A DNA stretch of 64,000 nucleotides from Plectrocnemia conspersa (lineage: Eukaryota; Arthropoda; Insecta; Trichoptera; Polycentropodidae). Numbering within the stretch: the stretch's first letter is position 1; the number at the start of each line of letters is the position of its first letter. Shown piece after piece: positions 38,868 to 52,854 of this stretch. The translations under genes and the position numbers were made by a program. Location of the stretch: NCBI GenBank assembly GCA_009617715.1, contig VTFK01000245.1, positions 806,001 through 870,000 on the forward strand, given 5' to 3'. The notes beneath the pieces were generated by a model. That model was not told the origin of the DNA. It ran no database searches and saw nothing but the letters and a program-made list of their open reading frames with translations.

Positions 38868-41800
38868 ATGTATAAAAAATCTTTCAAGCCGACGTTCTCT
38901 CCTTCTCGACTGCGGCCGAAGGTTACTAGTGTAAAACATGCGCGCGGAGCCCTGGTGCCGCGACCCTCGCGTTTCGGCTCCACGGATTCTACCTCCGTCA
39001 ACGTCAAAGTGTGCGTCCGCGTCAGACCGCCGAACGAGAGAGAGAGCGAGACCAACAAGAGAATCGTAGTCAAAGCCATCGATAAAAAGATGCTCATTTT
39101 TGATCCGAAAGAAGAGGAAGAACAGTTTTTCTACCATAACGTGATGCAACCCACGCCCAGCTACATAAAAAAGAGCAATAAAGAAATGCAGTTCATGTTC
39201 GATCACATCTTCGACGTCTCGGCGACGAACGTAGACGTCTTCAACGAGAGCACAAAAGACGTCATCAACTCTCTGATGGAAGGTTACAATTGTTCAGTTT
39301 TCGTCTACGGCGCTACCGGTGCCGGAAAAACGTACACAATGCTCGGCTACCCTGAAAATCCCGGAATCACTTACCTCACCATGCGAGAGCTGTTCAACAT
39401 GATCGAAATGCATCGACACGATAGAGAGTTCGAAATATGCGTCTCTTATTTAGAGGTTTGTTTACACGTTCGATAACCTGTAAATATAAATATAATAATG
39501 TTTTAAATACGCTCTTTTTAGATATACAATGAGAATGTACACGATCTTTTGCAACCTTCGGGTCCTCTTCATTTGAGAGAGGATAATAAATATGGTGTCC
39601 AGGTTGCAGGATTATACAGCAAAAGCATCAATACAGCACAAGAATTACTCGATATGCTGGAGAAGGGTAATAAAAATCGCACGCAGCATCCCACCGATGC
39701 TAATTCTGAGAGTTCAAGAAGCCACGCTGTCTTTCAAGTATGTGTAATATTTGCGTCACAAAGATAATGTAAAATTATACACTATTTCTGAATATTTAGA
39801 TCAGACCTCGGCCTTAACCTTTTTTGGCTGCGGGTCAAAATAATTAAAATGTATTATTAAGAAGATTATTCTGTTCAGTGAATATTTTTGGTCCTAACAA
39901 CCAAATATGTGATTTGGTCATAACATCTTAACACGTAATCCGGCACATGTACATATATTCAAAATAAACAAAATGCTATTTTCAGAACACAAATGGGTCA
40001 CTTAAAATCATCAAACGTGTCATAGGTTGCCGAGCTCTGATCTAGATTATCTAAATTTTTATCTATATATTGCGTTTTGAAGGACTGGAATTGGAAGTAA
40101 AATATCGTAGCTAGAAAAGTTTGGCCTGCATGAAAAAGTTACTCTTACTATTTTGTAAACTTTAGTTTTAAATGTCCTTCTTCTTCGAATTTACATTTTT
40201 AAGTTCTGCAATCACTTGCAATCATTAACAAAAATTATGAACGAGCATTTTAGAAAATGTATGATGTAAGACTTGACGAAAAACTATTTAAGTTTTTTTT
40301 GTCATGGGTTATTATTATATAAATTCTTCCTCCCCCCCCTGATCCCAAGATTCTGCAAGCACTGCCTGCCCCCAAGGTATAGTAGTTATGCCACTGATAG
40401 ATTCCCAAATTGGGTGTACCTAACGGTTGACAATGATTTATCATGGGTGGCCCTGCTTGTTATGTTCAGGACTGGGGAATGGGTGGGAGCTGGGAGGGGG
40501 GGGTTGTGCGATCTTTCGTGTGGTGTAGCTATGTCGATGGCACCTCTCGGTGCATTCTTCTGCTGGTGGCTGCTGCAGTCCTCATCGGCTCGAGTAGCCC
40601 CTTCTCCAGGCGGGGGTCGCCGAGCATGGCTGGGTAGTTGCGTGTCTATGTTTTCCGTGTACCTAAGGGTAAGGAGCATTCTGAGAGGGCAACTTGTAGC
40701 GAGCGAGCTAAAAATATTGTATCACAAACTTAAGCAGATATCGAGGAATTGTTTTACTTGTTAAAAGAAAATATATTTGTGTATAACGATAAAATCCTCT
40801 AGACCTGTGGCAGAACTTCAAATATTGTCTTCTCAAAGATATAAGAACCATTCTTTCCCTTTAGAAAAAATACATTACATTACATATTTGATTTTTGTAA
40901 TTTATAATACGATTCCATACATACATATGTATGTAATATAAATTCACATCAAAAGCAATAAAATCGTGTCGGCGCCATCGCAATGGGAATGCTTGGTAAC
41001 AAGCGTTCCCACTGCAACGGTGACGGCATGATTTTATTGCTTTTGATGTGGATTTTTGACTTCTGAGTAGGGATAATTGTTTTTTACGCTCTCCTATTGG
41101 TCAAAATTCGGTTTAAATGTGTTTTATTCGTTTCTCACTCATCTTCACCTGATTTGGATGTCTTATTTTAAGAGGACTACAGATTCCATAAGCACATAGA
41201 AAACAAATGCAATATAGTATATAAGATGTTGGGATTTGTCTTGCTATACGCGCATCATTAAAGGAGGTTGAGGTCCCTGTGTGCCTTGTGTAATCACCTA
41301 GTGACTACCTTAAAATTTAAATACCTATTTGTTGTATTAAAAAATTATATTTCCTCAACAGGTGTATGTCAAAATCAGAACAAAAGCCACCAATCAAGCC
41401 AAGATTGTCAAATTATCGATGATTGATCTAGCCGGAAGCGAAAGAGCTTCCGCTACTGGCTGCAAAGGGGATAGATTCAAAGAGGGAGCCAACATCAATC
41501 GAAGTTTACTCGCTCTAGGAAATTGCATCAATCAGTTGGCTGATGGATCTAAATTTATCCCATACAGGGACTCTAAAATGACACGTTTATTGAAGGACAG
41601 TCTCGGTGGTAATTGTAGAACGGTGATGATCGCAAACGTGGGACCCACTTGCTCCTCCTATGAAGATACGTATAATACTTTGAAGTATGCAACCAGAGCG
41701 AACAAGATTCAGCAAAGGATGAAGAAGAACATTGTCAATTGCGACAATCATGTGGCTCAGTACGTCAAACAAGCCGAAGAGTTGACGGAAAGGGTGGCAC

Positions 41801-43774
41801 AATTGGAAGCCGAGCTTGCCAAAGCGAAAGCCAACGTGTGTGAGACTGTCGTTACTCACGTTTCAGTCGGAAGTGATAACGGTATTGATTGATGTTTATG
41901 TTTGTGCTTATAAATTATGATTTTAAATAATATAATATTTTTTATTACAGACAAAGTTGTCCAAAAATGGCATAATTTGTTGACGGCGAAGGGAGATGCT
42001 CATTTTACTTTGTTAAGACGAGTGTTGAACAAGCAGAAGAAGCAACGTGGATTTGCTGCGCGTGCTGCTCGTAAATATCGGGCGACATTGGCACTGGCTA
42101 ATTTATGCAGTGATGTTTCTGATGCTCAACTCGAAGAAGTAATATATTCATATAATATTCGGTTACTATAATATGTTTCATTACTTTTTTATTAGACCTA
42201 AATGAAATATATATTATATATTTATAGCTTTTATTCTGAAGGCTTAGCCATTACACTGTCCACCTATTGTTTTACTGATTTTCATAAAATACAGTTTTTA
42301 CAATTAAATCAATAAAATATTTTCTGAGAATCTGTATAAACATATTTAAAATAATTTTAACAAAGGTGATTTTATTATAAATCTTATTATGACTAGTTTT
42401 TCTTGAATGATGGTCTTTATACAAAATAGTTAAAAAATGTATACACTAGACTTCAGTTCAAACATGTACTTATATACATTATTATTAAAAATTCAAGCAA
42501 AATGAACTTATATGTACATATATTTAGATTCAAAATAGTATGTTATCTTAATTTTAGGCTTGCAACAAGGACATCAATCGGTTAAAGTTGGCATCTGAAA
42601 CACTTATTCGTCAATCTCGGATGGTCGAAGAAGAATTAGAACCACTGGTTGAGAAATTGAAGATTTCTGAGGAGGAACTCACTTCATTGCAAAAAGAAGC
42701 TCTATCTGCTAGCGAATCTTTGCAAACATTTATATATGGTCAAACATTCGAAGAGAATTCTATAATATCCGATGCCAAAGCCGAGCATTTGTATGCAATC
42801 GCGAACTTGCAGCAAGACGAAATCGAAAAACACAACTCGTTTGTGAAAGATGCATTGAATATGCTGAAAAAAAACTATTTGAGATTGAAGAGTCAAAAGA
42901 TGTTCACATCCGTGATGGAGGAAGAGTACAACTCTTTGATTCGTCAAGCGAAGAATTCCAGAGCCATCACATGGCAGGACGATGTCGAAAAGTCGTCCGA
43001 TAGTGACATCGCTCCCAATTGTGACCACTTAATAAACTTGGATCCGTTTGAATTTAGCAAAGTTCCTGAAATGATCAAAGAAAACATTGTGATAAGTCCT
43101 TTTGATGCGACAAGTATTCACGTAATTGAGAATGCTGCTAAGAATGAAACAATGATATTGGATGATTCCGATGATGATTTGAATGTGACGTATATCGAAG
43201 ATTCTGGCAAAGAATCAATATTAATGAACGGAAGTGACATAAAGACGATTAATCCAGCTCAACTAAATAGCACGTTTGTGTTGAACAATAAGGTGGAAGG
43301 AGAAGGAGAACCTGTTGCTAAAAAACCATTTGTGAGGACAGAGTTAAAGAAGGTGTTGTTAGAAAGAACCAATATGCCACTGAGTGCCAAAGGTATGTGT
43401 ATATTTACCACATTTAATCAATCATACAATTTTATTAAAACATATGTGTTTTTGAATTCAGTTATAACAGTAAAGCCTAAATTGCCCATCAATAAAGTGG
43501 CTCCGTTAAAAAAACCGTTAATTCATGTTAACAACGCCAAAGAGAACATCAGATCTGGCTTTGGATCGACAGCAGATAGATTTGGTAACTTGATGACTCC
43601 TGCAGCAACGGTTCAAGGTATTAATTTTTTTCTTCTTAGGATGTATGAAGTTATGTTTTTATTAATAATTTCATTATAGTAGGTTGTAAGACCGTACGTG
43701 TGAAGGAAAGGGTGGGGCTACAATCGGCTTCGGGGCCTTACAAAAGACCAGCATTGAAGCCAGTTAAACGTTAA
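38868..43774 (+). CDS. Klp67A: Kinesin-8 motor protein (Klp67A/KIF18A type)
   Basis: Seven coding exons: 38868-39455, 39522-39737, 41362-41881, 41951-42138, 42558-43392, 43462 (or 43471)-43617 and 43680 (or 43683)-43774. They encode about 862-865 residues, between Drosophila Klp67A and human KIF18A in size. Kinesin-8 walks to microtubule plus ends and shortens them, setting spindle length and chromosome alignment. The N-terminal motor has a leader of about 45 residues, [13 protein letters not shown]-loop GATGAGKT (148-155), [14 protein letters not shown] across the exon 1/2 joint, switch I NSESSRSH (about 257-264), switch II DLAGSE (290-295), and [21 protein letters not shown] coiled-coil neck follows ([18 protein letters not shown]), then a basic IQ-like stretch, an acidic middle, a KEN box (AKENIRS, about 805-811) and a basic C-terminus ([11 protein letters not shown]). 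The ATG sits in a good context (TCGCCATG) with no in-frame alternative nearby. All motor residues look intact. Confidence 0.95.
40325..40720. other. GC-rich island inside kinesin-8 intron 2
   Basis: About 400 bases are markedly richer in G and C than the surrounding intron, with C and G runs (CCCCCCCC near 40332, GGGGGGGG near 40496). Frames on both strands are open by composition but resemble nothing known. It is probably the remnant of an inserted element. A conserved intronic regulatory island is the alternative. Confidence 0.5.
40942..41140. mobile_element. Foldback MITE, second copy, left arm truncated
   Basis: Same family as 15326-15585. The inner arms face each other around GGTAAC (40995-41000), and AGCAATAAAATCGTG and its complement are present. 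The right arm runs out to GGTCAAAATTCGGTTTAAATG and AAACGAATAAAACACAT (complement), while the left arm stops near 40942. It lies within kinesin-8 intron 2, about 220 bases before the next exon. Confidence 0.8.
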
Positions 43775-44067
43775 AAATGGAATTTGAGAAAATTGAAAGT
43801 TGCAATCTAACGCTTTTTTTAATATTATATGAATAAGTTTTTGACTACTTTATCTTCACTTACTATTAGATTATATATTTTGTTAGCTTTATGTGCATTA
43901 AATTAACCCTTTGGGCCTTAGCTATTTATTTAATGTATGAGTATATAGTAGTATATACTGGAAAATTAAAAAAAAATGTATTTCTTATTATTAAAATATA
44001 TTTTTAAAATCTGAGCATGCCAAATACAATTTTTTTATTAAAAATATGATGTTATATTATTTTATTT

Positions 44068-44086
44068 AATAAAGTAGAAAAATAAA
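44068..44086 (+). terminator. Candidate kinesin-8 poly(A) signals
   Basis: Two AATAAA hexamers lie about 295 and 310 bases after the stop codon, a typical 3'UTR length. No other gene intervenes. Confidence 0.45.
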
Positions 44087-44089
44087 ATT

Positions 44090-47000
44090 ATTTGCTTCTT
44101 AAAGAATAATTATTTCTAGCTTTTCTTATGAAATATTAAGGTTAGCACTGACTTATTGGTGCTGTGGGGCCCAACGGGTTGAATTAATTTGAGTATTTGT
44201 ATATATGTAATACATTAATAATGCATAGATATATATTGTAATATGTTCAAGATTTTTTATTTATTAACATGCATTATGCACATATTTTCTTATATATCTT
44301 GGTCGATTTATAAATAGTTTTACTTTATATTTTTGTATATACAATTTTGATTATTAGTTTGATAAAATATATTTTATAGAATATTAAATTTAACCCTTAA
44401 TATTGTAATTACTCAAAAGCTTAAATTTTAATTATTTGACACCAATTCAAATATAACGATATTAAAATATTTTTAAAACAGTGCTTTTATTTTCCTGAAA
44501 TGAATATATTAAATAGTTTACCATTTAAGATATGACTTTGAAATTTAATGTTGATGATTCAAACTAATAATTCAATAAATATTACCTAAGTAAATATCCT
44601 TACAAATTATAATAATTGAAACGACGGCTGGAACAACGTTGTAAACGACGAATAATGATCCTTGTAACATAATATATCATTACAATAATATTTTGGCTAT
44701 GTTTTATTATTCCGGTTGTCATGTTTTGCAAGTATAATCTTGCTCCTCGTGGAAGAACGTTGCTAGTGTCGATACGATGTCCGAGCGTAACGCTTGTTTC
44801 TAGACAATTATTATCAAAAAGGCTAAATCGTAGGAAAAACGCAAAATTAACATTGACAAATGGGAATGTGTTGTTCGAAAAGTCAAACGTGATAAAGGAG
44901 AGAGTTATACACATTCCAGAAATATAGAAAAACCCTCAATAAACCCTCTTAAAAAAAAGATTTATTAGATATGTGTCAGTTTTTACCCAAAGAAGATAAG
45001 ACGTTTTATATGAATTTATTATAAGTGAAATAAATATTATTTTAATAACACTATGTTTTTGCTGTTTTATATTTTTATGTCTACTATTTTGCCTTTTCAC
45101 TGATTTTGTTTTTTTTTAATTTTGTTTTTGCTAGTTTTAATTTATTATTACAACTTGTATATATACAACTAAATATAGAATTTTTATATGTAACTAGATA
45201 TAGCATTTTTAAGGTCTATACTGTCTTTTATTTATTTCTGTTTGTAAAGGTTTTGATGCATTTTGAGACAATTATAAAATTAATAAATTATAAATAAGGA
45301 CGAATGAATCACGCTATTGACCAGTCGCACTTTGTTAAAACTAGCAACACTCAATCATTCGGCTTCCTTATAAAAATATTTTTCTTTGAAATGTTGCCAA
45401 TAGCGTTTGGAGTTGTGTATTTATATTTTTCGCCAACATCACCCGCTGCCACGAGGGTTGTCACCCCAATTTCATGCGAAAAGCCAAAGGCGGGTAGCTG
45501 CGCCCCTTTGTGCCTGTTAAATGGTATGAATGGATAAAACGTCCCGAGGGGGATGTCCAGCTCTGGCATAAAGGATATTTTAAATGGAATTCCCGCATTA
45601 TTAAATGGTTTAATACCATTCATCTCAGTCAAAAAATTCGAATAGCGTACCAAAAACATAAATCCATCTCGTATTGGTGTCGTTCTTCATCCGAATTGCT
45701 TATAGCACCTGTGCTTTTGTAACTTATCCCCCTCGAATCAGAGATGTCGATCAGTACAGTTTCCCAAATTGTTGCTAATGCATCTCGATAAGATCGCAAA
45801 ACCGTTATTACATTTTAGATAACCTATCAAGATTTTTACACGCATGCTTTCTGAATAATATGGTTTATGTTTAAGGGAAGATTAAATTATACAAATATTA
45901 TTTTTTTATATATTTAAAGGCGCTATGCTATTTATTTTCTACTGTAAATAAATATATTTACAGTACAAACTGAAGTTCAAACAGAAATTGTAGACTACTT
46001 CTGTTCTTGCTTGTGGTAACTGCAAACAATACTTGGGAGCACAAGCGCTAGTAATTAGGTGACACACAAAAACGAGGTTCTTCTAAAATAGCCGGATTGT
46101 GAATATCAGTAATTTGAAGAAGTGCCTTTTCAGGTTCACTTGTCGACGCGACTCTAGGGAATCACATCCCAGCATACGTTGTAGGAATTTTGCGGAAAAT
46201 AAAAATTATAATATTTATATTATTGCATTATTTGGCAATTGTATCAAATAATCATGTTATAGAGTATTGCGAGCTTTGTAATTATCATATTGTACACACA
46301 TTATGATGTATCGCTGATGTTTTATTGTCCAATACTCCTTTTAAGCGGGCCGTTAAAACACTACTACGTGTAAGCGATAAAAAAAACATTTGTTTTTCAT
46401 GAGTATTTTAATGGATCATGTAAAAATTAATTGCAGTGAAGATTATAAGTAATCCCTTCACTATGTAACTGTCAATAATCATTTATTTACCATGTATTTA
46501 GTAAATATTTTTTTAAGTTATGCAACGTGTTTTTTTTTGCTCAAATATTAAAAAATTGTTTAAATGTCGAAATACTCGTAAGTCGAAGTATTAGTTAACG
46601 AACTTTTCAAATGTCTATGAAATATATTATATATCATGATATGCTCTACGAATAGCAAATTCACGCAACGTTCGTTTCTTTGGCATTTAATATATTAGCA
46701 GTTAATAATATACGCCTTTATGTATATTGTACTATTTGAGTTGATTTAATTATTGGCTTAGTATATAATCAAATTCGGCTTTATTAAGATATCTCATAAT
46801 TACTTATAGGGTTTCTGAAATTGTTTAAAGATTAAAATTTGATAACGGGTCTCTGCGTCAATGAAAAGAATACCCTCATTGTAATAACTATGTCCCTCTA
46901 GCTCTGGCTTATCATGCTCTAGCAAACCTCAAATGTAATCCTGACACAAAAATTTCCGCCCCTCTAATCGCCGACGTTGGGGTGTCAACTTTTTGCCAAC

Positions 47001-48600
47001 ACGGTATAAAGACAATGTATTTTGTTCTGAACTAAGCCAGGGATTTTCCGCAATTATCTGCTAAAATCTTTCATACAATAGAGGATGTGTGAAACCGCGT
47101 GGGGGAGCTACCGAATTTTTTGGTATAAAAATTCATTTTTTGCACAATATATAGTATTCAAGGGATCGACACTTGCAGCATTGTTACCTTTTTTATATAA
47201 AAAAATGAGAAATTGAGGCCAATCGAGCGTCAATGAATAATATATAGCCCATCTGTCGTTAAAATATTACTTATAAACCCGCGATGCTCTTCGATAATAT
47301 ATTTAAAAAAAAAAATATTAATTGGTACTTTAAAAAAAATTAAAATCAAAAACACAACTATTTTTATGAATATTTTGCATGCTTATTTTGGTTAACAGTT
47401 TCTTTAATACAATAAAAACAATATTTATTTCAATCCAAGATATTTTAGCTTTTCTCAAATTTTATAATAAATCGAAACCGTAGCATAGTATAAAAAATAT
47501 CAGACACAGTCACACGCTTCTTATCGAACATATAATAGCAATAACATAATATTTTTCTAGTACATAGATATAAAAAGTTTTTCAATAATATTAACCTTCC
47601 CACGGGAACCGATTAATAAACGAGCGCCAGTTTGAAGTAACTATTAGATTGAATATAATAACACGCAAAGGTTGAAGAGCGCTCGAAAAGAGTTAGTTGT
47701 GACAGGATCATGGACAGATTATAAAATGTTGTCATAATGATATTGTAATGATACTTGTCGCACATTTTTGGCGCCCTGCTACACTGACTACGTGTGTGGG
47801 TCGCGTGTCATGGCGCGTGCCACAGTTTTGGAAGGGTGATTAAGACTTAATTTTGTAATTTATCTTGTTTGTGTAGTGCATATGATAGGATGAATTTATT
47901 GGGATACATTTAGTACGAAATTATATTATGTCATAAATGAGATATGTATTATTAGATAGATCAATTCTAAAAAAGTAATCGTTATCTTTTTAAAACCACA
48001 TTTCTCAATTTTCTGTTAAAATTCGATATATTATTTATTATTAAATATTGTAATATTTTTACTTTTCATTAATGATAATAATTCCTAATTTTTTTTATAT
48101 AATTAGGATCAACATATGTTTATTAATTAAAAACAAATTTATTTATTCCGGTGGTGTATATTTCTAGAGTTTTATAGTTGATAATATCTCGAAATGTACC
48201 TTCAGCAGCTGTGTGGATGTCGAAGTAAGGACGTCATTTGGGGGGAGGGGGGAGGGTGTTTGCTGGAAATATGGATTATTACCAACTTCGTTTGGCGCCA
48301 CCCTCAATCTTGTGCCCAGGGGCAAATACCCCACGCTACGGCCCTGCATATATAATTATCTTATATATAATTGTTCTAAACCGTCGCTTCCGAACGCGCA
48401 TATTTTTAAATTGAACATTCTCCGTTTGATTTTCTACTCTGTAAATCGTATCGCTTTGTTTGAACGTGTATATAGCAATTCACGAAAACAAAGGAAATAT
48501 ATTTAATTATAATAATAAAAATAAAAATTGAATTTGCTCGATTGATTTTCAATCCACCGGTAATGTATTCTGTTGTTTCGACCAATGAAAAAAAAGCATT
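44090..48600. other. Intergenic DNA after kinesin-8
   Basis: AT-rich with no recognisable gene. More GC-balanced patches at about 44.62-44.93, 45.3-45.74, 46.9-47.2 and 48.2-48.35 kb carry short frames on both strands that I cannot relate to any family. Two of them share a GGGGTG-AAC motif and may be pieces of one transposon family. A G-rich run (GGGGGGAGGGGGGAGGG) lies at about 48240-48256. Confidence 0.45.
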
Positions 48601-48604
48601 CAAA

Positions 48605-48853
48605 TATAAAACAAGATGGCCGACAGTTTTAAATAATTTTGTTACGCGACAGTCATTTTCATTATTTCGTAATGTCCGTTAATTCGGATTGCTAATTAAC
48701 TAATTGTGCTATAACTAAAAGTGAAATATATACATAGTGTGTGTGTGAGAAGTAGAAGAATACATTGATTAAACTATAGAAACAATCAAAAAGCAATCTT
48801 CTTGAGGAAATCTTCAAATTTTGAGTTCGTCGACGGGCTCCAGGCCGAAAAGT
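48605..48853 (+). other. Candidate non-coding first exon of an unidentified gene
   Basis: The stretch starts near CAAGATGGCCGAC (YY1/Pho-like), is followed by two very short upstream frames (6-7 codons), and ends GGCCGAAAA|GTGAGT, a strong donor. The pattern fits a 5'UTR exon of a + strand gene whose coding exons would lie downstream, possibly those suggested at 52855 and 53990 or others beyond recognition. No initiator or TATA element decides the start. Confidence 0.3.
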
Positions 48854-51800
48854 GAGTTTTTCCTTTTACAATACATTATCATTGCTTCCGATTTAATTCA
48901 CATATTCGTTAGATTTGTCTGAATATAATTAATTGAATTGCAAATAACCAGATTCCTTTTAATCGTGAACGTGTAATATATACTGAGTACGTATGAAATT
49001 GAGGTTAATGTCGATCAAATCATATAAATGCTAATAAAACGTATCTTTTTATCTATTGATATTTGGGGATACTATCTTTTCATGACGATCACATGACAAT
49101 GACTGTGATTTAGCTGAATTAATTTGGTTTAATAATATTATAATTACAATATACAATACTTACATTTATCTAGAACGTTCCGTTCCCAGCAATGACTCGC
49201 AATATATCAGCCAATGGACAGCTTATAAATGTGTAGTTTCTTGGATGTTATCTAATAGACGAAATTTTACAATGATTATAAATATGTGATTGCATACCTG
49301 GAATAATCATTAGCCAAAATAGATATTTTGGCTCTCTTAGATAAGAGTGGGTTATTTTTAATTTCGATGTGGCAAAATATGTATCTAAGTCATGGTTTTT
49401 TATCAATTTTACTTCTGTGCAATCATTTCTCTTTTGGAACAGCAACATTTAGGATATTCAGTTATATCAAATTTATGTAGTATGTTCTTTATAAAAAGAT
49501 AATACTAGCTGACAGTGACTTCAACTTTTTGTTGTAGCCATATAGGTTATCAAATTGTTCTATCTTTGCTTCTGAAAAATAAGTATAAACAATAAGACTC
49601 TTATCAAGAGTTAAACATTGAACACACTATTACTACTAATATAATCCATAAATGAAATTAGTGTTACACACTTTTGTGTAACACTAATTTAAATATTTTT
49701 TAAATTATTAAGTTTTAGAATAAAATTTCAATATTTACTCAAAATATTTTTAGTTTATTATAGACTTTACATGTATGTTTAGTTTATAATAGATTTTAAA
49801 TACGGAGTACACTTTTTGCACTTATTAATTAGCAAAATATATAATACTGCGCAGAAAAAACCTATACGTCAAAATAAAATCAAAATACTTTTTAATAAAA
49901 ATAGACAAAGGTCTCAAAATTATTAATATTTTGAAAGCACTAATTGTGCTTTAAAGTATTACATTTTTGTACATTTTAGTCTAAAGCAGTAGATTAAGTG
50001 GTCGATATTTTCAGTTTGTTTCTTTCTAATTAGTAAATTTAATTAAAAACTGCCTTTTATATTTACACATGTAAAAAACTTTTTTCTAATTATAAAGTAA
50101 CTTATGGTGTAACTAAAAAACATTCTTATTACTGAAATTTAAATTTATGATAAAATTGTGTTATATGTAAGTTATATATTATTTATATCACATAGTAATA
50201 TAGAAATATTTTTTTTTATATTGATATAGTTATTTAAAAAAAAAATTATTTAAAGAAAACGGGCCTCAAGCACCTAAAATACGTTAAAACACAATCAATG
50301 CCTTATAATCGCTCACATTGCACCAACTATAGGTAATCGATTGTTTTGTATAGTCAGTAAGGAGTAACATAAATTTTTGAGCGGATGTGTAACCGATGCT
50401 ATTTAATATTATTATTTATTTGAACTGCACACCTACTTTTAAATGATACAAAATGTTCATGTTGCAAAACATTTTGGTATTTTTTTTATTACATTATTAA
50501 AATTTATATTGTTTAAGAGCATATATATTTGTCTAGTAATATATATTATAATTTATCAATTCTGTAGTTTTTATAAGTAAGGGTATTGCCAAGTTTTATC
50601 CCATAATTTCAATAAATTATATATATATTTAAAAGGCCACATGGTGCGTCTTTTTAACAAAATAGCCCTGGGGCGGAAAGGGGGCTATAAATTGCCTCAA
50701 CGAGCAAACAAGTGTTGCCAACTGCCTTGCGATTGCACGCACGCGTCGCGCACGTGCGTGAGGTGTCGTACACGACACAACAAAGTTAATGCACGACACG
50801 TGCCGCGGAAACGTATCGCGGTTTTATTATAACATTATACTAAAATAAAAAAAATAATATTAAAATTGAAATAAAACAGTTTTTACTGTAAAACTAGGTT
50901 TTACAGCATCAATTTTTGCTGAATTAAAAGCTTTTTTTGTTATTATGGCAATACATAAACATTGTCGAGAGCTTTTTGCATTTTACGCAAATTAAATTAA
51001 AATGGCACTCGAGAGTTGCGTGTTATTGTCGGTTGATGGATGAAAAGCACTCGAAAAAGGGCGCATCAATTTATTTTCGCTCTGTGTTATCTTTTCGGTC
51101 ATAACAATAAAAATATGTAGCATACTTTAAAATGTTTTTTATTTGAGTAGTATAACTTAAACCGAATTAAAATTTACTATTTCACGTATGAAAGTGAATG
51201 TCAGAAACGGTATGAGAGTATAAGATGATTATGTTTTAATTAAAATAAACTTTATTACTTTGACACAAACAAATTTAGGCAAAAAATTTCATTCTCAACG
51301 TTAGCATAATTTCATAAATACGTTCAAAATAGTTTTATATTGGGTAGAAATACCGCAATTTTACAGAAATTGAGTTGCAGGGAGTTTCTGCTTACTTTCA
51401 TCCCCACATAAGTTTCATTAAAACTTTCGTATTTTACAGTTTAAATGCCTTATCTACAAGTCAATAAATGGTGGTATGAAAATTATAATTTAGTCCGAAT
51501 TTGATATTCCGATACGTTCGCAAACAGCGAACTGCACTTGTTCAACAATACCCCAATCGACCAATGTGCCAGATGGCGTCGGTCGGTGGATCTGAATAGC
51601 TACCCTCGACTTGTACGACCTGCAACCCCTACACGCTTTATACAAGCACAACATTAAAAGGGAACAGCCGACTTTAACAAGCACAGCAAACTTTAATCGA
51701 AAATATATTTACAATTGCAATTAATGTGCGCACTCAAAAAAATGATATATATATATATATACTAAAAATGTAATTGTTCCTCTCTCCATATTTAAAATGA

Positions 51801-52854
51801 TAAGTAAATTTTGTTACATAATAATAAATGTAATCTTTTTTTGATTGGATAATTTTAAACACATAAGTTTAAAGGTTTTAATCGAAACAATATACTGTTT
51901 AATTAATGCATTTCATATAATTTTATGGCGATTAGCTTGCTGATTTTAAGATAGTTTATTTCAATTTGTAGTAATTCAGCGTAACATAAGATTCAGAATA
52001 AGACTGTTAATCTAGTAAATTTAATATATAAATATTTCAGTTTTTATTTATATATACTTTTACTTATATGAATGTATGATACATATATTTTTACATATTC
52101 ACTTGCCTATACTATATTTGATTTAATTTATATTCAAAGGGAGAAATGCGAATCAATGAATAGAAGATTCAACACCCCCTGGGGCACTAGGCATTTATTA
52201 GTGTGCAATTTTATTTATTTGCTAATAAAATATATTGTTTCATGTAATGATATTAACAGTGATAGAAAAACTAAATTTTTATATTATCATAACACTTAAA
52301 ATATTTTAATTTATAAAGTAATTTATTATAACAAAATAGCATAATTTTTTCACGATGAAAAACAAATATTAGTACAGACTCACAGCTTAATATTGACGAA
52401 AATTGTATGGAATGTATTTTGAAATTTGTGTCATTTTTTATGTATTCGTAAATTTGATAGCAATTTGGTTAAAAATTTTAGAACATATTTGTACACACAA
52501 AAATATATCTGAGTGCCAGGAGGGATTTAATTATTTGAGGTAGAATTTTATTAGCCCATTAAAAGTTACCCCTAATTCTAGTTTCTAAATACCGCTTTCG
52601 CTATAAAATATTATAAAATGCATTTTTGCACATTTGTGACATTAAATCGTGTATTTAATACAAGTGATTTGTATAAATTTAATTATTCTGTATTCCTCAA
52701 CAAAACATGCATCATAAAAAATGTTCCTGATTGAAACACTTTATTCAATTGTATTATAAAAATTGCTAAATATTTACAATTGCTATAAAAATAACTGATC
52801 ATTGTTGTTTTTCGGTTTAGTAATAAATTTCCACCTATTTGCTTTCAACAATAG

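Noticed and set aside
38669..39206. Two minus-strand frames of 134-142 residues
   Set aside because: They are shadows of the kinesin-8 first exon, whose motor motifs on the + strand are unambiguous.
40273..40764. 163-residue + frame in kinesin-8 intron 2
   Set aside because: It arises from the GC-rich island, where three frames are open together. There is no known domain, and it lacks a splice acceptor in a phase that would join the flanking motor exons.
44721..44927. 68-residue + frame ending VIHIPEI
   Set aside because: Basic and coding-like in part, but with no recognised family, no splice context, and an equally long frame on the opposite strand. Not enough to call a gene.
51490..51684. 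64-residue minus-strand frame ending ERIGISNSD
   Set aside because: Composition looks somewhat coding, and an acceptor-like site is present, but no partner exon or known family could be found.
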